Below are positions 50,409 to 56,835 of a stretch of DNA of 56,835 nucleotides, piece after piece. Below the pieces are notes generated by a model, which worked only from the letters and a program-made list of their open reading frames with translations, had not been told where the DNA came from and did no database searches. Each line of letters begins with the position of its first letter. Position 1 is the first letter of the stretch. The DNA comes from Massilia horti. GTDB lineage: Bacteria; Pseudomonadota; Gammaproteobacteria; Burkholderiales; Burkholderiaceae_D. A program made the translations under genes and the position numbers. The stretch lies in NCBI RefSeq assembly GCF_004614195.1, contig NZ_SPUM01000078.1, positions 1 to 56,835 of the forward strand, given 5' to 3'.

Positions 50409-51953
50409 CTAAGCGTCGAAGCGCAGCACATAGTGGCCGGCGACCAGGTGGTGGCCCACGGGAAGGAGATAGGGCTGCCCCGGTGCCGCATTGTCGATCG
50501 ACGCCACGAAATCAAGCTGGTCGTCGAGGTGGTACAGCGCCTGCATTGGTGCCAGCCGCACGATCCGGTACCCGTCCTTGGATGCCTCGAAACTGAACGC
50601 GTTACGCGACAGTCCCAGGCGGTCGGCGCTGGTGCCAGTCGCCCCGTCGGCGTGGCGCAGAAAGCCTGGCGAATCGAGCACGCGCAATGCGGCCAGCGTG
50701 GGCACTCCGCGACCGAACGTGCAGGGCGTATCGGCCGCGACTGGCAGTCCGGGCGCGTTCGGAAGGCACAACAGCGCGCGGTAGCGGTCGGCCATGCCTG
50801 GGGCCACGACGAGCAGCCGCACGGCGATGGCGTCGATAGGGGTGAAGCTGGACGGCACGTCGATGCGCTGGCGCCCGGCGGCTGTGATCGCATGTACCTC
50901 GTCGGCGTGGTCGACGGCAAAGCTGATGACCGCATCCTTGGATTGGCTCGCTGGCACCAGCGCGCGGTTCAGGCCGATTTCGAGCGCGACCGCGCCGGTT
51001 TCCCGGTAGCGTGACAGCCTTGGCAGGGCCAGCGCAGCCAGGCACACGCGCTGGCGCGCCACCGGCGCATAGGTGGCATCGAGCTCCTTTGGCACGGGAC
51101 GCGCGACAGGCAGCGCGGTGAGTTCGGGATCGGACACGGCGCGCCCCTTCCACACCGCTGGAGCACGGGGCGGCGCGGGGCGGACGGAATTGGGCCGGCT
51201 GCTGCCGGACAGCGAGGCTGGTGCCGAAACGCGGCCGATTTTGATGAACAGCCGCGCCACCGTTCCATCCGGGCCGGCGCGGCGCGAGCGGATCGTGTAG
51301 TAGCCGTTCGCCGCATCGAAGCTGCATTCGAAGGCGTCCTTTGGGCGCACCTGCACTTCTATCGGCGCTTCCGGCCCGTCGTTCACCAGCAGGATCGCAT
51401 CGTCCGCACCGAACGGCCAGCCCGGCACCGCATAGGTCGCGCTAAGGCCGCTTTCGCCGATCAGCGTGAGGCGCTGGTTAGGATAGACGGGGCAGACGGT
51501 CTTCCACACCGCGCTGTCGCGCGAAGCGCTGATCGTGTACAGCGGCCTTTCGCCTGGCGCGGGAAGGTAGACGGCGTGACCGAACTTGACCTCGACCTGT
51601 CCCGGTTCGAGCTTGTCGTCGCCGACCACGTCGTAGCGCACCTCGTCGCTGCCGAGCAGGTCGCCGAAATCCTTCCGGTGCAAATCGGTGAGTGACTGCG
51701 CCAGGTCGCGTGCGCGCGCGCCGCGCGTGAGATGGCGGTCGTCGTCGACTTCTTCCTGCGGCAGCAGCAGCTTCACGTGCGAAAAGCAGCGTGTTGCGGC
51801 GCGCCCGCGCTGTTCGCGTGGCGAGCGTTCCAGCAGATCGCGCAGCAGCGGGCGGCGCGCGAACAGCGCAAGTCCCGGCGCCTGCCACAGCGCTTCGGCG
51901 TTGAACACATCGTTGACCTGGCCTAGGGCTTCATGTTGGACGTACACCGGCAT
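50409..51953 (-). CDS. 514-aa protein with degenerate C-terminal FHA-like domain
   Basis: No family is recognised for the N-terminal 400 residues, which are mixed helical then beta-rich, without signal or membrane segments. Residues about 409-512 look FHA-like: FGRG (Gly414, Arg415 region), then LGLSRNAFSFEAS (449-453 in place of SRxH, His replaced by Phe), then DGYRIVRL and a final ALYHLDD strand. Loss of the histidine suggests altered phosphothreonine binding or pure protein-protein contact. Its start overlaps the SEDS gene end by 23 bp, so the genes are tightly coupled. Confidence 0.6.
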   Translation of the reverse strand: MPVYVQHEALGQVNDVFNAEALWQAPGLALFARRPLLRDLLERSPREQRGRAATRCFSHVKLLLPQEEVDDDRHLTRGARARDLAQSLTDLHRKDFGDLLGSDEVRYDVVGDDKLEPGQVEVKFGHAVYLPAPGERPLYTISASRDSAVWKTVCPVYPNQRLTLIGESGLSATYAVPGWPFGADDAILLVNDGPEAPIEVQVRPKDAFECSFDAANGYYTIRSRRAGPDGTVARLFIKIGRVSAPASLSGSSRPNSVRPAPPRAPAVWKGRAVSDPELTALPVARPVPKELDATYAPVARQRVCLAALALPRLSRYRETGAVALEIGLNRALVPASQSKDAVISFAVDHADEVHAITAAGRQRIDVPSSFTPIDAIAVRLLVVAPGMADRYRALLCLPNAPGLPVAADTPCTFGRGVPTLAALRVLDSPGFLRHADGATGTSADRLGLSRNAFSFEASKDGYRIVRLAPMQALYHLDDQLDFVASIDNAAPGQPYLLPVGHHLVAGHYVLRFDA

Positions 51954-54282
51954 GATGACTCTCCTCGAAAGATTGGACGCACGCGCTACCGATCGCTAGC
52001 AGGGGGCAGATGAAAAACAGCAGATGCGATCCACCCGCCGACAAGAAGCTCATCGGCTGGCCCATCACGGGGAAGATCGACAGATTGGTGCCCCACGACA
52101 GCAAGAAATGACCGAACAGGAAACCGGCGCCGCCGCACAGCGCAAAGCAGCGGCAGCGCGCCAGCCAGGCATGGCGAAAGTCGCGCGCGGCATGGTGCGC
52201 CTGCCAGGCGCGGGCGGCGCTTTGGACCAGTCCGGCCAGGAACAGCGCCTGCAGTGTCCATAACGCCAACGCGGCGGCAAGGCCGTGGCGATTCAGGAAG
52301 AAGGACGGCGCAAAGTCATCCTGCACCTGGGGGATGCGCGGCACAGTGCCAGCTTCCAGGCCGAGGGTTGAGAGGCCGAGCAGCCCGTCCGCTCCGCGCC
52401 AGCCACCTTGGGCGATCGCGCGTGCGCCGAGCAGGAGCTGCTGGCCGGTATGCGGATGCGTGCCGGGATCGAGCCAGACCAGGAACCGGTCGGCATAGAA
52501 GTTCAGTTTGGCCAACCGCGCAGGCTCGGCACCGTGCAGGGCCGCGAGAGCCAGGACGGCGCAGCAGGCGCATGCGGCCAGTATCCCGGCCGGTAGGAAG
52601 CGCCGGGTGGCAAGCGTCCACGCCAGGACCATTGCGCCGGTCCATACCATCAGCAACACCAGCGGCGAGTAGTCGTCCACTTGGACAAGCGCGACGCCGA
52701 GCAGCGCCAGAAACAGCAGAGCGGGCATGACGAGGCGCAGCCAGCGCAGCACGGTGTCGCTGGCCTGTTGGCGGGTGCCCAGGCCCAGCGCGATGCAATG
52801 TGCAGTGAGGCCGGTGAGCGCAAGCTTTGCAAACTCCACCGGCTGCAGACCGAGCACGCCCGTCTCATCGCCATAAGCGACCTGCAGCGCCAAGGCGATA
52901 AGCGCCACGCCTGCCAGCAGCAGGAGGATGCGTTCCGCGCTGGCTTGCGGCAGGGGCACGCGCGGGCGGTGGCCGAGAACCCAAACGACAGCGCCAAGGC
53001 CAATCGCGAGCAGGGCAGAGGTCTTGTGGAAGTAACGCGTCCACGACGAATTGGCGCCGCCGAGCGCCAGCTCGAGTTGAGCGAGCAGGCCGACGGCTAG
53101 CAGCGTGACGCCGGCCGCCAGCACGGGGTTGACGCGCGGCGCGGCCAGCAGCGCGAACCACAGCGCGGCCCACGCCAGGATCAGCGACCAGCCGAGCCCC
53201 GGCGGGCTGCCCAAATGCTGGAGTACCAGCGCGCCCGTGCCCGCAGCGGCCAGAAAAACCGCTGCCCCGGCGCGCAGGCGCGCCTGCTGCGTGCGGATGC
53301 GCAAGGCCGTGACGACGGCCGCGATCACCGTCGCCGCACATGCCGCCAGCCATGCACGTTGCATCTGGAATGACCAAAAATCGCGCTGCTGCCACTGCCA
53401 TGCCACCTGTGGCGGCAACTGCAGGCGCGGTTCCGCGAACAGCGCGACATGGCTGACTGGCCGCATCCGCAACGTATCACCGTCGACCGCCATGAGCAGC
53501 CGCGTGTAGCCGACGACCATGCTCGTGACGGGGTGTGGTGGGCAGGCGGCGGCGTGGCACGTCCCACCAAGCCACTCTTCACGCCTGGCTAGATCGACTT
53601 GGCCATTGCCGGGCCAGACCAATAGTGGAGCAGTTCCCGCGCCCGCCACCAGCACCAATTGGCCATCATCGTCCGCCATTGCCGCACTGCCGGGCGCTAT
53701 TCCCGCTACGCCGATGCGGTTGCCGCAGTGAAGACTGCCACCGAAGCGCAATGGACGGTGCATGGACAGTACAGCGGGAACCCAGCGGTTCCATCCCGCG
53801 ACAATGCGGGCGGCGAGCCGTGTATCGGGGCAGGTGGGCAGGACCTGTCCGTTCCTGAACAAGTTCGCGCCGTTGTAGCGCCATTGTTGCGCGCCATCGC
53901 TGAACGCCACCTCGTGCTCACTCGCCCCGTCGACCGTGAACACGGCTGCTCCGATCTGGAACCGCATCCCGGTGCTGATCGACGTGCGGCCCGTCAGCCG
54001 ATCGACACCGTCGCGCCGTAACGCCAACTGGCGGCCAATGCTGGTATTGCGAATCCACCAGCCGCCGCTCGCATCGCGCCGCACGACGATGTGGGCGCTA
54101 TCCGCTTGGGGCGCCGCCAGTTCGAGGCGGCCCAGCGTTTGCGATTGCCCGTGCATTAGCGTCAAATCGATGCGCGACGGTGAGAATGCGGCTGGCGCGC
54201 GCAACAGGCAAAATAGCTGCAGCGCGCAGAGGAGGGCCAGCGCAAGTCCTGCGGCAAATCTCCAGTTGACTATCCTGTTCAT
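51931..54282 (-). CDS. FtsW/RodA (SEDS) protein with large extracytoplasmic insert
   Basis: A 783-aa membrane protein. After one helix at about residues 10-28 comes a soluble stretch of about 280 residues; residues 38-118 look like an FHA sandwich (LGRLELA, DSAHIVVRR, WWIRNTS). From about 310 on it is a SEDS glycan polymerase, with QPVEFAK at 480-486 and FPVMGQPMSFLSAGGSHLL near the end. SEDS enzymes polymerise lipid II with a class B PBP partner, here probably the 1076-aa PBP. The longer frame upstream lies inside the kinase gene; ATG 54282 overlaps its stop by 4 bp. Confidence 0.85.
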   Translation of the reverse strand: MNRIVNWRFAAGLALALLCALQLFCLLRAPAAFSPSRIDLTLMHGQSQTLGRLELAAPQADSAHIVVRRDASGGWWIRNTSIGRQLALRRDGVDRLTGRTSISTGMRFQIGAAVFTVDGASEHEVAFSDGAQQWRYNGANLFRNGQVLPTCPDTRLAARIVAGWNRWVPAVLSMHRPLRFGGSLHCGNRIGVAGIAPGSAAMADDDGQLVLVAGAGTAPLLVWPGNGQVDLARREEWLGGTCHAAACPPHPVTSMVVGYTRLLMAVDGDTLRMRPVSHVALFAEPRLQLPPQVAWQWQQRDFWSFQMQRAWLAACAATVIAAVVTALRIRTQQARLRAGAAVFLAAAGTGALVLQHLGSPPGLGWSLILAWAALWFALLAAPRVNPVLAAGVTLLAVGLLAQLELALGGANSSWTRYFHKTSALLAIGLGAVVWVLGHRPRVPLPQASAERILLLLAGVALIALALQVAYGDETGVLGLQPVEFAKLALTGLTAHCIALGLGTRQQASDTVLRWLRLVMPALLFLALLGVALVQVDDYSPLVLLMVWTGAMVLAWTLATRRFLPAGILAACACCAVLALAALHGAEPARLAKLNFYADRFLVWLDPGTHPHTGQQLLLGARAIAQGGWRGADGLLGLSTLGLEAGTVPRIPQVQDDFAPSFFLNRHGLAAALALWTLQALFLAGLVQSAARAWQAHHAARDFRHAWLARCRCFALCGGAGFLFGHFLLSWGTNLSIFPVMGQPMSFLSAGGSHLLFFICPLLAIGSACVQSFEESHHAGVRPT

Positions 54283-55244
54283 GCGGCTCTCCGCAGGCCT
54301 GCATGTAGCGCGTCGCGGATATGGGCAATCATCCGACTGATTTCGATCGCATGCCGTGGCCGATTCTCGCGGCGCGCGGCCACCAACGCACGCAGCAGCG
54401 CCAGGGCGCGCGATGCCGCCTCGAGATCGTGGCCGATCGAGATCGCCTGTGCGAACCGGACTTCCTCGTCCGCGTCCAGCACCGCCGGCATGGGTAGCAG
54501 CTTGCCTGCCGCTTGTCCGTGTTCGCGCCAGGCTTGAGCACAGCTGCTGCAAAAGCGCAGTGGCTGGCCGTTCGTGACGAGGTAGTAGAGCAGGGCGCCA
54601 AGTGCGAAATAGTCGGTACGCGCGTCGGTCAGGTACCCCTCAGCGCCTTGCGCAAAAACCTGCTCCGGGGCCTGCCAGTTTGGAGTACCGGCGTAGGAAT
54701 GCGGATGCAGGTCGGCCAAGGCACGGTTGGTGCCGAAGTCCGCGAGCTTCACGCTTCCGGTGCGCGAATCGAACAGCAGGTTGCCGGGCTTGAGGTCGAG
54801 GTAGCGCCAGCCGTACTGGTGCACCTTAGCCAGTGCCTGATTGATCTGTGCGATCCAGCCTAAGGTGCGCGTGAACGGGATCGTCCGACCCGCCGTGTGT
54901 TCGGCCGCGACGTATCGTTTGAGGTCCTGGTCCAGCAGTTCCAGCGCGAGTGCTGGCCGGCCAGCCTGCTCGCCGCTGTCGAGCAAGCGCACGATGTGGC
55001 GCTGGTCCCACGGCGCAAGCGAACGCAGGAAGTTGATTTCGGTCTGCGCGCTGGCAATCCAGCGCTCGCGCTGCTGCGCCGGCGCACCGGCCATCTGTTC
55101 ACAGTTGATCAGTTTGAGCGCAACCGGTCCGATCGTCGCCGGGCCATCGGCGCGCCACAGCACGCCATAGGCGGAAGTGGCCATGCGCTCCCGCAGCCGG
55201 TAGTGGCCGGCACCGAGCACGATCATGTCCCCTGGCTGTTCCAT
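54279..55244 (-). CDS. Ser/Thr protein kinase (soluble)
   Basis: A 321-aa Hanks-type kinase without membrane segment or sensor domain. ATP-binding Lys44 (VALKL), catalytic-loop YLDLKPGN with Asp150, Lys152 and Asn155, and DFG at 169-171 are present, so it may be active; the HRD His and Arg are replaced (Tyr148, Leu149), and the glycine loop is poor (TSAYG). A CxxC pair (FCSSC) lies in the C-lobe. It heads the leftward set and is coupled by a 4-bp overlap to the SEDS protein gene, its most obvious target or partner. Confidence 0.87.
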   Translation of the reverse strand: MEQPGDMIVLGAGHYRLRERMATSAYGVLWRADGPATIGPVALKLINCEQMAGAPAQQRERWIASAQTEINFLRSLAPWDQRHIVRLLDSGEQAGRPALALELLDQDLKRYVAAEHTAGRTIPFTRTLGWIAQINQALAKVHQYGWRYLDLKPGNLLFDSRTGSVKLADFGTNRALADLHPHSYAGTPNWQAPEQVFAQGAEGYLTDARTDYFALGALLYYLVTNGQPLRFCSSCAQAWREHGQAAGKLLPMPAVLDADEEVRFAQAISIGHDLEAASRALALLRALVAARRENRPRHAIEISRMIAHIRDALHAGLRRAA

Positions 55245-55370
55245 GCTTCCTCCGAAGCGCGGCGCTATTGCCGCTCCGGACTGCTAGCGGGGGGACATTG
55301 AAACCCTATTTTTTGTGTGTGATGAGCTACAATGATTCCGGCCCTTGTCGTGATGTCAATGGAGACGAAA

Positions 55371-55673
55371 ATGTATGGAATCATCGGAAAGATGAAGATT
55401 GCACCTGGTCAGCGCGCGGTCGTGATCGATTACCTTTTAGAGGGTATTCAATCGATGCCGGGATGCCTTAGCTACATCGTCTCCAAAGATCCGGGCGATC
55501 CGGAGGCCATTTGGATTACCGAGGCGTGGGACAGCAAGGAAAGCCATCGAAACTCGCTTACCTTGCCTGCTGTCCAGCAGGCGATTGCGCGTGCCAGGCC
55601 ATTGATTGTGGGATTTGACGAACGCATCGAGACGATGCCGGTCGGTGGGCACGGGCTCATCGGCGTCGCCTGA
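55371..55673 (+). CDS. Antibiotic biosynthesis monooxygenase (ABM) family protein
   Basis: A 100-aa dimeric alpha+beta-barrel protein of the YgiN/ABM fold: MYGIIGKMKIAPGQ, MPGCLSYIVSKDPGDP, ITEAWDSKESHRNSL and a PLIVGFDERIE end. Members oxidise quinols or polyketides, and many have unknown roles. ATG 55371 is chosen because GGAG lies 6 bases upstream, ahead of the longer in-frame options. It is separate from the kinase set (divergent). Confidence 0.9.
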   Translation: MYGIIGKMKIAPGQRAVVIDYLLEGIQSMPGCLSYIVSKDPGDPEAIWITEAWDSKESHRNSLTLPAVQQAIARARPLIVGFDERIETMPVGGHGLIGVA

Positions 55674-55736
55674 GCCATAGGCCTGACCGCAGGCTTCTGG
55701 CATACTGAACAAGTTTGCTTTCTTGCTGAGCTATCA

Positions 55737-56741
55737 ATGACTGCCCAAGTCTCCCGTGCCTTCCTGATCGCTGCGCTTTTCACGACGGCATTTTCCGCGC
55801 ACGCCGCACCATGCGTAGAGCCGCCGCCTGATCCAACAAACACTTATGACGCCCAGCACACCTACGACAAGCTGGTGCGCAACTATCCGTTCATCCGCAT
55901 CGCCAGTGTGGACCTGCCGGATGGCGTGACGAAGGTCGCGGACCAGACATATGTCCAGTACGGCACGCGCTGCCTGAAGCTGGATATGTACCTGCCAGCG
56001 ACAGCGCAGGCCGGGAAAGCGGTACCTGTGGTGGTGTTCGTGCATGGCGGCGGCTGGCGTTCCGGCTTCCGGTCCGAATTCGTGCCGATGGCCGTGCGCC
56101 TCGCGCAGCGCGGTTATGCAGCTGTTACCATCAGCTACCGCCTGTCCGGTGAAGCGACCTATCCCGCCGCCATCCACGACACGCGCGCGGCCGTGCGCTG
56201 GGTACGTGAGCACGCCAATCAGTACCATCTCGACCCGCAGCGTATTGTGCTGGCAGGTGGCTCTGCTGGCGGGCAAATTGCCAGCCTGGCCGGCGTGACC
56301 GGGCATCTCAACCAGTTCGACCCCGGCGCCGCCAACAGCGCTGTCCCGAGCAGCGTGCAGGCCATCGTCAACATCGATGGCTTGTCGGACTTCACCTCCC
56401 CGGCTGCGCGCGTGAACGAGGATGATCCCAAAAAAAATCCATCGGCAGCTGGGATGTGGTTTGGCGGCCGTTATGCGGAGAAGAGCGCGCTGTGGAAGGA
56501 GGCCTCGCCGATCCAGTATGTTCGACCGGGCATGCCGCCAATCCTGTTCATCGACAGTGCGCAGCCGCGCTTTGCGGTCGGACGCGACGATATGGTGGCC
56601 CGGATGACCGATGTCGGAGCGGTCGGACGGATTGTGCTGCTGCCGGATTCGCCGCACTCGTTCTGGCTGTTCGATCCCTGGGTGCAGCCGACTGTCGACG
56701 CTACAGTGGCATTCCTGAACGAGCAATTCCAGTCGCGCTAG
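55737..56741 (+). CDS. Secreted alpha/beta hydrolase (esterase-like)
   Basis: A 334-aa exported hydrolase. The signal peptide ends near SAHA (residues 1-23). The oxyanion motif HGGGW and the nucleophile elbow GGSAGG are typical of the BD-FAE/hormone-sensitive lipase-like esterases; Asp and His of the triad are expected in ILFIDSAQ and the SPHSFW segment near the end. Probable periplasmic or extracellular carboxylesterase, for example on plant or bacterial polysaccharide esters. The final 94 bases of the window after it contain nothing recognisable. Confidence 0.9.
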   Translation: MTAQVSRAFLIAALFTTAFSAHAAPCVEPPPDPTNTYDAQHTYDKLVRNYPFIRIASVDLPDGVTKVADQTYVQYGTRCLKLDMYLPATAQAGKAVPVVVFVHGGGWRSGFRSEFVPMAVRLAQRGYAAVTISYRLSGEATYPAAIHDTRAAVRWVREHANQYHLDPQRIVLAGGSAGGQIASLAGVTGHLNQFDPGAANSAVPSSVQAIVNIDGLSDFTSPAARVNEDDPKKNPSAAGMWFGGRYAEKSALWKEASPIQYVRPGMPPILFIDSAQPRFAVGRDDMVARMTDVGAVGRIVLLPDSPHSFWLFDPWVQPTVDATVAFLNEQFQSR

Positions 56742-56835
56742 CAGGTGTGCCGGCGCACGCCTGAATTGTTGGCCGCAAAAAATCGTAACGTGAAAGAAAG
56801 CACTGTACGGACGTGCAGCGTCCTGACCTGAGTAG

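Noticed and set aside
33592..55244. Type VI secretion regulation locus (Fha/PpkA/PppA)
   Set aside because: Kinase, phosphatase and FHA genes occur together in T6SS clusters, but no tss, hcp, vgrG or clpV genes are present, and PBP and SEDS genes do not belong there.

Overview
The window is high-GC chromosomal DNA with dense, mostly intact genes and short intergenic gaps. Gene content (M1 and M48 peptidases, pirins, a YXWGXW protein, archaetidyl/phosphatidylserine decarboxylase, a TonB receptor, sugE) and short dispersed palindromic repeats suggest a betaproteobacterium of the Oxalobacteraceae (Massilia/Duganella-like). That placement is inference from style and content; there is no rRNA or other marker. 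I saw no tRNA, rRNA, IS transposase, prophage or CRISPR array.

Layout. 1-10.4 kb: housekeeping and stress genes (acyltransferase, arsC, aldo/keto reductase, EEP nuclease, MgtC-like protein, hemerythrin, M48 and M1 peptidases). 10.6-18.2 kb: sugE, then an apparent operon for polyprenyl-linked sugar or lipid A modification (epimerase, ArnC-like GT2, ArnT-like GT39, PAP2 phosphatase, LAB_N protein), an aspartoacylase-like enzyme and an OafA-like acyltransferase. 18.4-26.4 kb: a degenerate HD-GYP protein, a BlaI/BlaR1-type pair with two visible operators, pirin, azoreductase with a divergent LysR regulator, and phosphatidylserine decarboxylase. 26.6-33.4 kb: TonB receptor with a palindromic leader, two exporters, a YedJ-like HD hydrolase, an RNase HI-like protein, a repeat/terminator block and two small exported proteins.

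33.6-55.2 kb is the most unusual part. Two gene sets point toward each other. Rightward: a 1076-aa penicillin-binding transpeptidase (STFK/SLN/KTG), a protein with a sigma-like C-terminal helix-turn-helix, a small partner, an SPFH-like protein, a protein that looks like two tandem Lon (S16) protease folds with a Ser-Lys dyad only in the second, an SPFH/zinc-ribbon/coiled-coil protein, and a SHOCT-kinase-coiled-coil-FGE fusion. Leftward: a Ser/Thr kinase, an FtsW/RodA (SEDS) protein with a large extracytoplasmic insert that looks FHA-like, an FHA-like protein, a membrane SH3b protein, a PP2C phosphatase and a zinc-ribbon FHA protein. OsmC, a second pirin, a 34-aa membrane peptide and a GNAT acetyltransferase lie in between.

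The combination SEDS + PBP + Ser/Thr kinases + PP2C + FHA resembles the actinobacterial pknAB-pbpA-rodA-pstP-fhaAB locus, but with different accessory proteins and a betaproteobacterial context. My inference is an uncharacterised phospho-regulated envelope or peptidoglycan system. The window ends with an ABM-family monooxygenase and a secreted alpha/beta hydrolase. Three repeat families (a GTGCGCAC double palindrome, a CGTCGTTCCCGC-bounded MITE-like element and a GGGTCAGAGTC-bounded palindrome) occupy most larger intergenic gaps.
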